Part shown: in pieces, positions 27,718 through 37,251 of the stretch
How the letters are laid out: every line of letters starts with the position of its first letter
Position numbering within the stretch: the stretch's first letter is position 1
Program-made: the position numbers and the translations under genes
Notes under the pieces: generated by a model
The model's input: only the letters and a program-made list of their open reading frames with translations
Database searches by the model: none
What the model was told of the DNA's origin: nothing
NCBI RefSeq assembly: GCF_003234175.2
Contig: NZ_CP126257.1
Location: 3,038,001-3,102,000, forward strand
Direction of reading: 5' to 3'
Origin: Curtobacterium sp. MCSS17_007
GTDB taxonomy: Bacteria; Actinomycetota; Actinomycetes; Actinomycetales; Microbacteriaceae
DNA: 64,000 bases

Positions 27718-30700
27718 TCAGTCCGGCAGCCGGGTCCCCTCGAGCAGAGCGCGCACCCGCGAGGCGGCCTCGGCCCGGTCCCAGCCGGCCGCGGTCGCCT
27801 CGGCGTCGACGAGCTCCTGCTCCCCCACGGCGTCCGCGAGCAGCGGGCGCAGCCGTGCGTGGGCGAGGACCGCGAAGTCCTGTCGCGAGCCGAGCCGGGC
27901 GAGCGCGCCCCAGCAGCCCGCCGCTGCGGCCGGACGGCCGGTGCGGGCGTACGCGATCGCCAACCCGGCGAGCGCCGTCCCGATGACCGGCATGTCCCGG
28001 CGGGCCTGCCGGAGCCGCAGCTGCACGAGAGTGCCGACGCGGATCCGGCGGGCCACCGCCAGCTCGGCGGTCGGGAGGCCCGGTGCTGCGCCGTCGGACC
28101 TGCCCGCGCCCGCCTCGTCCACCGCGGCGATGCGGGCCGCCCCCGCCATGAGCGCCCAGTGCGCGGCGGGCCCGCGTCCGGGCTGCACGACGTCCCAGGC
28201 CGTGGCGTAGGCCGTCGCGGCTGCCACGAGGTCGCCCTCGTACCGCGCGCACTCGGCGGTGATCGCGACCGCGAGCACGGCGATGAGCCCGCGGTCCTCG
28301 AACCCGCCGCGGCCGCCCTCGGGCCGGTGCCGCAGGTCCGCTGCGACGGTGCGGGCACGGTCGACGTCGCCGGTCGCGGCCGATGCGAGCCCGACGGTCC
28401 ACCCGATCTCGTACAGGTCGTCCTCCGCCCCGAACAGCTCGAGGTGCTCCCGGGCGGTGACGGCAGCGGCGAGGGACTCCCGGTACCGCCCGGACTGCGC
28501 GAGCAGCTGGGTCAGCGTGACCGCGACGGTACCCGTGGTCCAGGCCTCGCCGGTCGTGCGCGTCAGCTCCTCGGCGCGCTGGACGTACCGCAGTGCCCCG
28601 ACGGGGTCGCCGGCGTTCTCGGCGAGCGGCGCGCTGAGCATGTGCCCGAGCAGGGAGACCGCGGGCTCGCGGTGAGCACGCAGTCGCGCCAGCTCGGCGA
28701 AGCCCTGCTCGGGCCGCCCGAGGGTGAGCAGGAGCCCGGCGAGCGCGTCGACGACCGGGTCCTCGGCACGGCCGGAGCGGTGCAGCTCCCGCAGCCCGTT
28801 GATCGCCCGGGCGGTGGTGCGGAGGTCGGTGAACGCCGCGGTCGCGCCGCACATCACGAGGCCGATCACCGCTGCGGTGTGGTCGGCCGGCTCCGGGGTG
28901 CGCGAGCGCAGGGCAGCGACGACGTCGGGCGCGGTCGCGGCGACCTCGCGGTGCAGGCCTCGGAGCGTCCAGTACCCGCCGAGCGCCGCGAAGACGTGTG
29001 CGACGGTCGGCACGTCGTCGGCGCGGAGCGCCCAGCGCAGCAGGGTGACCAGGTTGTCTGCCTCACGCCGCACCTCCGTGAACGCGACGAGTTGTGCCGG
29101 ACCCCGCACCGCGAAGAGGTCCCGTGCCACGGCCAGCTCCCGGCCCCAGGCGGTCATCGCCGCGCGGACGGCCTCGGTGGTCCCGCGCTCGGCGAGCCGC
29201 GCGGCACCGAACTCGCGGACGGTCTCGAGCAGCCGGTAGCGCACCGGGTCCCCCTCGACCTCGACGAGCTGCACGAGGGACTGCTCCACCAGGTCGGCGA
29301 GGTCGTCGAGCGCGTCCGGGCGTCTGGCGGGCTCGGCGACCGACTCGACGGCCTCGACCGAGACACCGTCGGGGAACAGTGCCAACCGGGTCAGCAGGTC
29401 CTGAGCACCTTCGTCGAGGAGCCGCCAGCTCCACTCGATGACCGCGAGCAGGGTGCGGTGCCGTTCGGGAGCGCTGCGGTCACCTCCGCGCAGCAGGGCG
29501 AAGCGGTCGTCGAGCCGACGTTCGACCTCGTCGACCGACATGCCCCGGATGCGGGCGGCGGCGAGCTCGATGGCGAGCGGCGAACCGTCGAGCCGGGTGC
29601 AGATCCTGCGCACCGCGTCGACGGGGAGCACGGCACCGGGCCGGGCGGCACGGGCGCGTTCGGTGAACAGCCGGACCGCGGCGCCGTCGGCCTCGACCGG
29701 CAACGGCCCGAGGGGTGCGACGACCTCGCCCGCGATCGCGAGCGGCGCACGCGAGGTGGTGAGCACACGGAGCCCGGGCACGGCGGCGAGCAGGTCGGCG
29801 GTGCGGCGGGCGACAGCGTGCAGCAGGTGTTCGCAGTTGTCGAGCACGAGCACCGTCGGGCCGTCGTCGAGCGCCCGGACCACCCGCGCCCAGAGGTCGG
29901 TGACCACGGCGTCCTGGAGCATCCGGGCGGTCCGCACCTCGGCGATGCCGAGCAGGGCGCCGAGGGCCGGCAGCAGGTCCTCGCCGTCGCCGAGCGGGGC
30001 CAGCTCGCACACGACGACACCGGTGGTCGGGGGCAGTGCTGCGGCGACTGCCTGCGCCAGCCGGGTCTTGCCGAGTCCGCCGGGTCCGAGCACCGTGACC
30101 AGGCGGTGCTCGTCGAGCAACCGGGACACGATCGCGACGTCGTCCTGCCGCCCGACGAGCTCGTTCGGTGCGACCCGGAGCCCGGTGCGCCGGACCGGGT
30201 GGTCGTGCGCGGCCGTGGACCGCCTGAGGAGTTCGGCGTTCAGCCGCACGAGCTCCGCGGACGGGTCGGCCCCGAGCCCGTCCGCCAGCCGTTCCCGGTG
30301 CGCGGCGAACACCGCGAGCGCCTCGGCGGTGCGCCCGTCGGCGTCGAGGGCGCGCATCGCTCCGCCGGCGGCCGTGTCGTCGAAGGGTGCCGCGTCGACC
30401 TCGGCGAGCCAGGTGGTCGCGGCAGCGGCGGCGTCACCCTCCTCGAGCAGCAGTGCGGCGAGCCGACGACGCAGGGCGTGCTCGGCCGCGGCCGCGCGGT
30501 CGGCGAGTGCCGATCCCAGGTCCCCGTCGACGTCCGCGCCCGGTGCACCCCGCCAGCGGGCGAGCACTCCCCGCACCGCTGCACTGTCGGGCACGTGCAC
30601 CGCCCGCTCCGCGGCGACGAGGTCGATGCCCGTCGGGTCGCCACCGAGCGCGTAGCCCGTGCTGGTCGACACGACGAGGCCGTCCGCGGTCGTCCGGCGC

Positions 30701-30921
30701 AGTCGGGAGACCAGGGTCTGCAGGGCCGCCCGGGCGCCCTTCGGCCGGTCGTCCCCCCAGAGCTCGTCGATCAGCGCGTCGGCACCGAGCGCGTGGCCGG
30801 GCGCGAGCACCAGCGCGGTCACGAACGACCGCGCGAGCGCACCGGGAACGGAGACCGTGGCACCGTCCGGTCCCGCCACCGTCACCGGTCCGAGGACGGC
30901 GACACGGGACGCGACGGGCAC
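27718..30921 (-). CDS. SARP family transcriptional regulator with BTAD, NB-ARC and TPR-like regions
   Basis: A 1067-residue AfsR/SARP-type regulator. Residues 1 to about 95 form an OmpR-like winged helix (GALARSFVTALVLAPGHALG and LIDELWGDDRP). Residues 98-240 match a bacterial transcriptional activation domain. The NB-ARC-type ATPase has P-loop GPGGLGKT at 279-286, VLVLDNCEHLL and LTTSRAPLAIAG. The rest is helical and repeat-like. Such proteins usually activate secondary-metabolite or export genes. The GTG at 30921 lies six bases after TAGGAT (30928-30933), suggesting a leaderless message. It is convergent with the DrrAB-type exporter, whose promoter region holds a candidate SARP site. I see no biosynthetic gene cluster in the window. 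Confidence 0.9.
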   Translation of the reverse strand: MPVASRVAVLGPVTVAGPDGATVSVPGALARSFVTALVLAPGHALGADALIDELWGDDRPKGARAALQTLVSRLRRTTADGLVVSTSTGYALGGDPTGIDLVAAERAVHVPDSAAVRGVLARWRGAPGADVDGDLGSALADRAAAAEHALRRRLAALLLEEGDAAAAATTWLAEVDAAPFDDTAAGGAMRALDADGRTAEALAVFAAHRERLADGLGADPSAELVRLNAELLRRSTAAHDHPVRRTGLRVAPNELVGRQDDVAIVSRLLDEHRLVTVLGPGGLGKTRLAQAVAAALPPTTGVVVCELAPLGDGEDLLPALGALLGIAEVRTARMLQDAVVTDLWARVVRALDDGPTVLVLDNCEHLLHAVARRTADLLAAVPGLRVLTTSRAPLAIAGEVVAPLGPLPVEADGAAVRLFTERARAARPGAVLPVDAVRRICTRLDGSPLAIELAAARIRGMSVDEVERRLDDRFALLRGGDRSAPERHRTLLAVIEWSWRLLDEGAQDLLTRLALFPDGVSVEAVESVAEPARRPDALDDLADLVEQSLVQLVEVEGDPVRYRLLETVREFGAARLAERGTTEAVRAAMTAWGRELAVARDLFAVRGPAQLVAFTEVRREADNLVTLLRWALRADDVPTVAHVFAALGGYWTLRGLHREVAATAPDVVAALRSRTPEPADHTAAVIGLVMCGATAAFTDLRTTARAINGLRELHRSGRAEDPVVDALAGLLLTLGRPEQGFAELARLRAHREPAVSLLGHMLSAPLAENAGDPVGALRYVQRAEELTRTTGEAWTTGTVAVTLTQLLAQSGRYRESLAAAVTAREHLELFGAEDDLYEIGWTVGLASAATGDVDRARTVAADLRHRPEGGRGGFEDRGLIAVLAVAITAECARYEGDLVAAATAYATAWDVVQPGRGPAAHWALMAGAARIAAVDEAGAGRSDGAAPGLPTAELAVARRIRVGTLVQLRLRQARRDMPVIGTALAGLAIAYARTGRPAAAAGCWGALARLGSRQDFAVLAHARLRPLLADAVGEQELVDAEATAAGWDRAEAASRVRALLEGTRLPD

Positions 30922-30972
30922 GACCCGATCCTACTGAGCGGGACGGCGTCCCGCGGCTGGTGCCGGGCGCTC

Positions 30973-32085
30973 CTAGCCCCGCCGACCGGAGGGTCCGGTC
31001 TCGGTGTCGACGTCCGCTGTCGCGCGCTTCTCGGACTCGAGGACGCCCCGCAACGCGACGATCGCGCTGGACGTCACGGTGACCTGCGACGGGTCGGCGT
31101 CGCTGGCGTCCAGCGCACGCTCGAGCTCCGCGATCGACTCGTCCGCCCCGTCCTCGGGGCAGTCGCCGCGCACCACGCAGGCGACCTTCCGGAGTGCGGC
31201 GGCGAACGGTCCGGCGAACGCCGGGTCCGGCCGTCCGATGTTCTCCGCGACCGGTCCGGACCGCGCCACGAGCTCGGTGAGGTCGGTCGTGTACCAGGCC
31301 ACCCGCTCGAGCGCCCGGAAACGTGCGCCGTCGGTCTGCAGGCGCGCACGCGACCCCCGGAGCGCACTCCGGGGGTTCATGCGGCGACTCTCCTGCGCGG
31401 TCGAGACCCGGTCCCGCACGTCGGCGATCGCCTTGTCGAGACGCTCCTGCTGCCGGTCCCACGCCCCGGTGTCCGGCTCGCCCTTGTCGAGCACGTCGGC
31501 GAGGTCGTCGAGCTGCTGCGCGAGCACGCCGTTCACCTGGTCGATGCGGCGCTCCGCGTCCCAGAAGTGCAGCGGCGGGACCACGGCGAAGTTCACGGCG
31601 AGGCCGATCCCGATGCCGATCGCCATCTGCACGACGTAGGCGAAGGAGTACCCCTCGGCGTTGCCACCTCCGACGAGCAGCACGAACAGCGCGGCCATCG
31701 GCACCCAGGAGTAGCCCTCGCCGAGCACCCGGAACCCGCTGACGAGCACGCCGAGTCCGACCGCCAGAGCCACCGCCACGACGCCGGGATCCCCGACGAG
31801 CATCGTGAGACCCGCGATGAGGATGCCGAGCGTGATCCCGACCAGCGTCTGCACGCCGGCGCGGATCCCCGCGAAGACGGTCGTGCGCATCGCCACGATC
31901 GCACCGAGCGGCGCGTAGTACGGGTACTCGGCGGCGACGCCGGGCGCGTACTTCGCGAGCGTCCACGCGATCACCGCGGCCAGTGCGGCCTTGGCCGCGA
32001 GCAACAGCCGCGGCTGGGTGCCGGAGTCGCGGCTCCACCGCCACAGGCGGCGCCCCGCGCCGGTGATCCGTTCCGCTCTCGCCAT
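30973..32085 (-). CDS. FUSC-family membrane protein
   Basis: A 370-residue protein with about six membrane helices in residues 30-180 (LLLAAKAALAAVIAWTLAKY, TLVGITLGILIAGLTMLVG and others) and a hydrophilic helical C-terminal half. The layout and the segment YYAPLGAIVAMRTTVFAGIRAG fit the aromatic-acid exporter/FUSC family. Members are often linked to efflux or envelope stress, but the substrate is unknown. The ATG at 32085 lies nine bases after TACGGT (32095-32100), so the leader is short or absent. The gene stands between rplQ and the SARP-type regulator. Confidence 0.8.
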   Translation of the reverse strand: MARAERITGAGRRLWRWSRDSGTQPRLLLAAKAALAAVIAWTLAKYAPGVAAEYPYYAPLGAIVAMRTTVFAGIRAGVQTLVGITLGILIAGLTMLVGDPGVVAVALAVGLGVLVSGFRVLGEGYSWVPMAALFVLLVGGGNAEGYSFAYVVQMAIGIGIGLAVNFAVVPPLHFWDAERRIDQVNGVLAQQLDDLADVLDKGEPDTGAWDRQQERLDKAIADVRDRVSTAQESRRMNPRSALRGSRARLQTDGARFRALERVAWYTTDLTELVARSGPVAENIGRPDPAFAGPFAAALRKVACVVRGDCPEDGADESIAELERALDASDADPSQVTVTSSAIVALRGVLESEKRATADVDTETGPSGRRG

Positions 32086-32200
32086 GTCGCGATCACCGTA
32101 CGGCGGTGCCCCTGTGAGCCGACGCGGGTGCGCACCGGACGGGAGGCACGGCACGGGCCCGCAGTGCGCCTCCCGTCCGTCCCTGGTGGCCCTGGGAACG

Positions 32201-32240
32201 CGAGGAAGCCCCCGCGACGAACGTCGCGGGGGCTTCCTCG
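32201..32240 (-). terminator. Terminator of the rpoA-rplQ unit
   Basis: An 18-bp perfect stem (32201-32218 with 32223-32240) and a GAAC loop lie 12 bases beyond the rplQ stop codon on the minus strand. This is one of the strongest hairpins in the window. Confidence 0.9.
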
Positions 32241-32252
32241 TGGTGGTGGGAC

Positions 32253-32810
32253 CTACTTGGCGTCGTCCGACTTCGCAGCGGCGTCGGCCTCGACCTCGGC
32301 GGCAGCCGGGGTCTCGGTCTCGGCCTCGACCGGAGCGGACTCCTCGGTCGTCTCCGTCGACTCGACCGGGGTCTCCTCGGCCGGGGTCTCCTCGACCGGC
32401 GCGGCAGCGGCCGGGGCAGCGTCGCGCTTCACGGGGGCGGGCTTGCCCGAGACCGGCTCGAGCACGAGCTCGATCGAGGCCAGCGGCGCGTTGTCACCCT
32501 TGCGGAAGCCGAGCTTCGTGATGCGGGTGTAGCCGCCCTGACGGTCCTCGACCTGCGGGGCGATCTCCGTGAACAGCGTGTGCACGACGGACTTGTCACG
32601 CAGCTGCGCGATGACCCGACGACGGGCGTGCAGGTCGCCACGCTTCGCGAACGTGATGAGACGCTCGGCGACGGGACGGAGGCGCTTGGCCTTCGTCTCG
32701 GTGGTGGTGATGCGGCCGTGCGTGAACAGGGCGTTGGCGAGGTTGCTCAGGAGCAGGCGCTCGTGGGCGGGGCCGCCACCGAGGCGGGGGCCCTTGGTGG
32801 GCTTCGGCAT
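32253..32810 (-). CDS. rplQ: 50S ribosomal protein L17
   Basis: The 185-residue product has the L17 core at 1-120: [37 protein letters not shown] and [19 protein letters not shown]. Beyond residue 125 is an Ala/Glu/Pro/Thr-rich acidic tail of about 60 residues, absent from the 127-residue E. coli protein and seen in actinobacteria. It lies 66 bases after rpoA and ends at a strong terminator. The usual following gene truA is about 6.5 kb away. Confidence 0.97.
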   Translation of the reverse strand: MPKPTKGPRLGGGPAHERLLLSNLANALFTHGRITTTETKAKRLRPVAERLITFAKRGDLHARRRVIAQLRDKSVVHTLFTEIAPQVEDRQGGYTRITKLGFRKGDNAPLASIELVLEPVSGKPAPVKRDAAPAAAAPVEETPAEETPVESTETTEESAPVEAETETPAAAEVEADAAAKSDDAK

Positions 32811-32876
32811 GTCAGTTCTCCAGTGGTGATGGTGGTGCGCGCTGCGTCAGCGGCGCGCGTGCGCGTCAGCGCGAGG

Positions 32877-33872
32877 TCAGTTGCTGGACTCGTCCTCGTC
32901 GTACCCGCTGTAGAAGTGGGCGCCGTCGAATCCGGGGACGGTGTCCTTGAGGGACAGGCCGAGCTCGGTGAGCTTGTCCTTGACCTCGTCCACCGACTTC
33001 TGACCGAAGTTGCGGATGTTCATGAGCTGCGTCTCCGACAGGGCGACGAGCTCGGACACCGTGTTGATGCCCTCCCGCTTGAGGCAGTTGTAGCTGCGCA
33101 CCGACAGGTCGAGGTCCTCGATCGGGGTCTGCAGCTCGTTCGAGAGCACCGCGTCGACCGGCGCGGGGCCGATCTCGATGCCCTCGGCCGCCGTGTTCAG
33201 CTCGCGGGCGAGACCGAACAGCTCGACCAGCGTGCGACCGGCCGACGCGATGGCGTCGCGCGGCGAGATCGCCGGCTTCGTCTCGACGTCGACGACCAGG
33301 CGGTCGAAGTCCGTACGCTCACCGGCACGCGTCGCCTCGACGCGGTAGGTGACCTTGAGGACCGGCGAGTAGATCGAGTCGATCGGGATCTGCCCGGCCT
33401 CGCTGAACTCCGAACGGTTCTGCGTCGCCGAGACGTAGCCACGGCCACGCTCGATCGTGAGCTCGAGCTCGAAGCGCGCGGTGTCGTTCAGGGTCGCGAT
33501 GACGAGGTCCGGGTTGTGGATCTCGACGCCGGCCGGGGCGGAGATGTCCGCCGCGGTGACCTGACCGGCACCCTGCTTGCGCAGGTACGCGGTGATCGGC
33601 TCGTCGTGCTCGCTGGAGACGACGAGGCTCTTGATGTTGAGGATGATCTCGGTGACGTCTTCCTTGACACCGGGGACGGTGCTGAACTCGTGGAGGACGC
33701 CGTCGATGCGGATGCTGGTGACAGCCGCGCCGGGGATCGAGGAGAGGAGCGTGCGGCGCAGCGAGTTGCCGAGGGTGTAACCGAAGCCCGGCTCGAGCGG
33801 CTCGATGACGAAGCGCGAGCGGTACTCGGAGATCGACTCCTCGGTCAGGGTGGGGCGCTGTGCAATGAGCAC
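32877..33872 (-). CDS. rpoA: DNA-directed RNA polymerase subunit alpha
   Basis: The alpha subunit of RNA polymerase, 331 residues. The N-terminal dimerisation domain has [33 protein letters not shown] sequence, and the C-terminal domain ([19 protein letters not shown] and [16 protein letters not shown]) is complete. The GTG at 33872 gives the standard start [11 protein letters not shown] and is preceded by GAAAGGAAT. The gap to rpsK holds a large hairpin and a TATAGC box (near 33900) that may be part of a separate promoter, so rpoA-rplQ may be transcribed apart. Confidence 0.98.
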   Translation of the reverse strand: MLIAQRPTLTEESISEYRSRFVIEPLEPGFGYTLGNSLRRTLLSSIPGAAVTSIRIDGVLHEFSTVPGVKEDVTEIILNIKSLVVSSEHDEPITAYLRKQGAGQVTAADISAPAGVEIHNPDLVIATLNDTARFELELTIERGRGYVSATQNRSEFSEAGQIPIDSIYSPVLKVTYRVEATRAGERTDFDRLVVDVETKPAISPRDAIASAGRTLVELFGLARELNTAAEGIEIGPAPVDAVLSNELQTPIEDLDLSVRSYNCLKREGINTVSELVALSETQLMNIRNFGQKSVDEVKDKLTELGLSLKDTVPGFDGAHFYSGYDEDESSN

Positions 33873-34024
33873 TGTGGGATTCCTTTCGGCGGAGTGTCCG
33901 CTATATGACACTCGGCGGTACGACGGGGCCGACCGGGCCCCGACGGGTCTGTTGAGTTGTGATCACGCGCACCGGCGGACCCGAGGGGCCCGTCGTGCGC
34001 GATCGAACGACCAGGAATGGCCGG

Positions 34025-34056
34025 CCCCGCTCGCCCCGGTCAGGGGACGAGCGGGG
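34025..34056 (-). terminator. Hairpin between rpsK and rpoA
   Basis: CCCCGCTCG (34025-34033) pairs with CGAGCGGGG (34048-34056), with an inner CCCC/GGGG pair and outer GGCCG/CGGCC arms that lengthen the stem. It begins about 15 bases beyond the rpsK stop codon and would end or reduce transcription before rpoA. Confidence 0.75.
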
Positions 34057-34077
34057 AACGGCCGGTTGCTCCTCGCG

Positions 34078-34476
34078 TCAGACGCGGCGACGCTTCGGCG
34101 GGCGGCAGCCGTTGTGCGCCTGCGGGGTGACGTCGTTGATCGAGCCGACCTCGAGGCCAGCGGCCTGGAGGGAACGGATCGCGGTCTCGCGGCCCGAGCC
34201 CGGACCCTTGACGAAGACGTCGACCTTCTTGACGCCGTGCTCCTGCGCCTGACGCGCAGCGGACTCGGCGGCGAGCTGCGCCGCGAACGGCGTCGACTTG
34301 CGCGAACCCTTGAAGCCCACGGCACCCGAGGACGCCCAGCTGAGGACGGCACCCGACGGGTCGGTGATGCTGACGATGGTGTTGTTGAACGTGCTCTTGA
34401 TGTGGGCCTGGCCCACGGCGACGTTCTTCTTCTCCTTGCGACGCGGCTTGCGCGCGGCAGTCTTGGGGGTAGCCAT
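34078..34476 (-). CDS. rpsK: 30S ribosomal protein S11
   Basis: The 132-residue protein is complete, with [19 protein letters not shown], the core helix region [36 protein letters not shown] and the C-terminus [12 protein letters not shown]. It lies on the 30S platform near the 3' end of 16S rRNA. It is nine bases after rpsM. No rpsD follows, and a hairpin separates it from rpoA. Confidence 0.98.
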   Translation of the reverse strand: MATPKTAARKPRRKEKKNVAVGQAHIKSTFNNTIVSITDPSGAVLSWASSGAVGFKGSRKSTPFAAQLAAESAARQAQEHGVKKVDVFVKGPGSGRETAIRSLQAAGLEVGSINDVTPQAHNGCRPPKRRRV

Positions 34477-34485
34477 GATGATCTC

Positions 34486-34860
34486 CTATCGGGCCTTCTT
34501 CTTGCCTGCCACGGTGCGCTTCGGTCCCTTGCGGGTACGCGCGTTGGTCTTGGTGCGCTGACCACGCACCGGGAGACCACGACGGTGGCGGAGACCCTCG
34601 TAGCTACCGATCTCGACCTTGCGGCGGATGTCGGCGGCGACCTCGCGGCGGAGGTCACCCTCCACCTTGAAGTTGCCCTCGATGAAGTCACGGAGGGCGA
34701 CGAGCTGGTCGTCGGTCAGGTCCTTGACGCGGATGTCACCGGAGATACCGGTCTCGGCGAGTGCCTGGACCGCGCGGGTACGGCCGACGCCGTAGATGTA
34801 CGTGAGTGCGATCTCCACGCGCTTCTCGCGCGGGATGTCGACGCCTGCTAGACGTGCCAT
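34486..34860 (-). CDS. rpsM: 30S ribosomal protein S13
   Basis: A complete 124-residue S13 with [27 protein letters not shown]-like sequence (here [15 protein letters not shown]), a helix-two-turns-helix region and the basic C-terminus [18 protein letters not shown]. It contacts tRNA in the P site and the 50S subunit. It is in the infA-rpmJ-rpsM-rpsK unit and has a normal neighbour set. Confidence 0.98.
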   Translation of the reverse strand: MARLAGVDIPREKRVEIALTYIYGVGRTRAVQALAETGISGDIRVKDLTDDQLVALRDFIEGNFKVEGDLRREVAADIRRKVEIGSYEGLRHRRGLPVRGQRTKTNARTRKGPKRTVAGKKKAR

Positions 34861-35008
34861 GTGCTGGCTGCTCCTGTTTTCGGTGGAGGTGTGGCGCAGT
34901 ACCGGTGCCCGGGCCTCCGCCCCGAGGTGTCCCCCCGATCGCGGCCGAGGCCGGACCGGGGTTCTGGTACTGCGTGTTCAGTGTTGAGTTGTGGGTCCTG
35001 CTGGGAGC

Positions 35009-35125
35009 TCAGCCCTGGCGCTGCTTGTGGCGCGGGTTGCTCTTGCAGATCACCATGACGCGGCCCTTGCGGCGGATGACACGGCAGTGCTCGCAGATGG
35101 GCTTGACGCTGGGGTTGACCTTCAT
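35009..35125 (-). CDS. rpmJ: 50S ribosomal protein L36
   Basis: A small 38-residue gene. The protein [20 protein letters not shown] continues with [18 protein letters not shown]. Cys11, Cys14, Cys27 and His33 form the zinc site, so this is the zinc-binding type of L36. It sits between infA and rpsM, the conserved location. Confidence 0.97.
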   Translation of the reverse strand: MKVNPSVKPICEHCRVIRRKGRVMVICKSNPRHKQRQG

Positions 35126-35195
35126 GATTGCTTCCTGTTGCTCGCTGGCTTCGTGCCCGGCGGGTTCGCCGAGCCGTTCCTTTCCAGCTCGCGGA

Positions 35196-35417
35196 TCACT
35201 TGTAGCGGTAGACGATCCGGCCGCGGGTCAGGTCGTACGGGCTCAGCTCCACGATCACGCGGTCCTCGGGGAGGATGCGGATGTAGTGCTGGCGCATCTT
35301 CCCGGAGATGTGCGCGAGGACCTTGTGTCCGTTGGTCAGCTCAACGCGGAACATCGCGTTGGGCAGAGCTTCGAGCACCGAGCCCTCGATCTCGATGACG
35401 CCGTCTTTCTTGGCCAT
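35196..35417 (-). CDS. infA: Translation initiation factor IF-1
   Basis: IF-1 is a 73-residue OB-fold factor that occupies the ribosomal A site at initiation. The sequence [20 protein letters not shown], then [19 protein letters not shown] and ends [12 protein letters not shown]. It is the first gene of the infA-rpmJ-rpsM-rpsK unit, about 90 bases downstream of a strong promoter. ATG 35417 gives the normal length. Confidence 0.98.
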   Translation of the reverse strand: MAKKDGVIEIEGSVLEALPNAMFRVELTNGHKVLAHISGKMRQHYIRILPEDRVIVELSPYDLTRGRIVYRYK

Positions 35418-35511
35418 AGCCTCACTGTCGCTTGGTTGGATTACCGGTGTGATCCCCGAGCCGGTCTGCGGGTCGGGCGCCACGCCGAAGGGCATGACAC
35501 ACCAAAGATCA

Positions 35512-35540
35512 ATCGTATGGGATGAGTGCCAGATTGCCAA
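35512..35540 (-). promoter_or_regulatory. infA operon promoter
   Basis: Minus-strand TTGGCA (35540-35535) and TACGAT (35517-35512) are separated by 17 bases. Transcription is expected near 35505, giving a leader of about 90 bases before infA. It points away from the divergent LCP gene. Confidence 0.85.
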
Positions 35541-35703
35541 GTGCTGGCGCCACGGAACCCCTCCGTCTGGGGCTCGCGGCGCACTGGCTGAGCGTTCCAC
35601 AGTGGTCTGGCAGTGCGTTCGGGGCTCCGCGCTGGCTCCGCCGCCGTAGCGTTGAGCGCGCTGACCGTCCGCCGGCCACGCCGGACCACCGATCGGAGAC
35701 CAC

Positions 35704-36975
35704 GTGCCTGATGCACCCCGCCCCCTCGCCCGCCACGGCCGGCTGCCCCGCCGTCGCGCCTGGGGCACGCTGGTCGGCTTCGTCGCGTCCGCCGTCGCCG
35801 TCCTGCTCGTCAGCGGGACGAGCGTCGCGGCGATCGCGGGCGCACAGCTCGCCAGCGCGCCGCACACCGTGCAGCTCAGCACCGACGACCAGAACACCGC
35901 GGAGACGGCCGACATCACCGCGATGCAGGGCGGTGCGAACATCCTGCTCCTCGGCAGCGACACCCGTGTCGGCCAGTTCGACTCGGACGAGAACGTCGAG
36001 GGAGCCCGCAACGACGTGACGATCCTGGTGCACATCTCCCAGGACCACCAGCAGCTCACGGCGGTCAGCTTCCCCCGCGACCTCAAGGTGCCGATCCCGG
36101 CGTGCACGAACCCGGAGACCGGGACCTCGTACCCGGCGGTCGACAGTGAACTCATCAACGAGGCCCTCGGACACGGCGGGATCTCCTGCGCGGTGGACAC
36201 GGTGGAGAACCTGACCGGCCTCACCATCCCCTACGCCGGACTCATCACCTTCGACGGCGTCATCGAGATGTCGAACGCGCTCGGCGGCGTCGACGTCTGC
36301 GTCGCGAAGCCGATCGACGACACCTACACCGGCCTGCAGCTCGCGGCGGGACAGCACACGCTCGAGGGCCAGGACGCCCTCGCGTTCCTGCGCAGCCGCC
36401 ACGGTGTCGGCGACGGCAGCGACCTCGCCCGCATCAGCTCGCAGCAGGTGTTCCTGTCGGCGCTGCTCCGGAAGGTGACGTCGGACGGGACGCTCTCGAA
36501 CCCGGTGACGCTGTACAAGCTGGCCGGAGCAGCCCTGTCGAACATGACGCTGTCCGACGGCCTCGCGCAGACCCGGACGCTCGTCGGGCTCGCGTCGACC
36601 CTGCGGGGGATGAGCACCTCGCAGATGCTCTTCGTGCAGTACCCGGTCGTCGACGACCCGAACGACACGGCGCACGTGCTCGTCGACGAGGCGGCCGCCC
36701 ACGACCTCAACGTCGCGCTGCAGCAGGACCGCAAGACCTCGCTGAGCGACTCGACCACCGGGCGGGCGTCGGAGGAGTCCCCCACCGCGCAGAGCACCCC
36801 GGGCAGCGACGCGTCGGCGTCGGCACCGTCGACCGGTAGCGACACGTCGGGCGGCACCGCGGGCGGGACGCCGACGGGCGCCGCGACCGACGCCGGGACC
36901 CCGTCGGCGACGCCGCTGCCGTCGAGCATCTCTGGGCAGTCCGCGTCCGAGCAGACCTGCACCGTCGGGAACTGA
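35704..36975 (+). CDS. LytR-CpsA-Psr (LCP) family protein
   Basis: A 423-residue membrane-anchored protein. Residues 20-45 form a single signal-anchor helix, followed by an extracytoplasmic LCP domain (about 78-240): [53 protein letters not shown] and [10 protein letters not shown] with conserved arginines. LCP enzymes attach polymers such as teichoic acid or arabinogalactan to peptidoglycan. The C-terminal 70 residues are Ser/Thr/Gly-rich. GTG 35704 follows GGAG. A TAGCGT box (35647-35652) may be its -10. It is divergent from infA. The 276-base gap to map (36976-37251) shows no gene; it holds the palindrome CCCACCTGGGTGGG (37176-37189). Confidence 0.9.
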   Translation: MPDAPRPLARHGRLPRRRAWGTLVGFVASAVAVLLVSGTSVAAIAGAQLASAPHTVQLSTDDQNTAETADITAMQGGANILLLGSDTRVGQFDSDENVEGARNDVTILVHISQDHQQLTAVSFPRDLKVPIPACTNPETGTSYPAVDSELINEALGHGGISCAVDTVENLTGLTIPYAGLITFDGVIEMSNALGGVDVCVAKPIDDTYTGLQLAAGQHTLEGQDALAFLRSRHGVGDGSDLARISSQQVFLSALLRKVTSDGTLSNPVTLYKLAGAALSNMTLSDGLAQTRTLVGLASTLRGMSTSQMLFVQYPVVDDPNDTAHVLVDEAAAHDLNVALQQDRKTSLSDSTTGRASEESPTAQSTPGSDASASAPSTGSDTSGGTAGGTPTGAATDAGTPSATPLPSSISGQSASEQTCTVGN

Positions 36976-37251
36976 CCGGGGCGTCGGCCGAGCGGCCGCG
37001 CGGGGCAGGGGGTGCGGCGCCGTCCTCCCGCCACACCTGGACGGCCCGGTGCGCACCGGCGCCGGCACGGTCCGTCCGGAGGGTCGGGCGGCCGGGCCGC
37101 TGGGCCGACAGGCCGCAGGCACCGTGGTCGGGCTGCCGATGCGGGGCGGTCGGCGTTCCCGCGGGCGTGCGTTCACCCACCTGGGTGGGCCGGCCCACCG
37201 GAGCCGCTCGCGCCTCCAGGCCGGAGCAGCAGGCCGGACGGCGTCCGCTGC

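Noticed and set aside
27394..32532. A 1712-codon open frame on the plus strand
   Set aside because: It runs opposite to the SARP-type regulator and FUSC genes, lacks any recognisable domain, and is rich in Arg/Gly/Asp as expected for an antisense frame at this GC content.
33873..34077. Possible rpsD (S4) between rpsK and rpoA
   Set aside because: The gap is too short and holds hairpins only.
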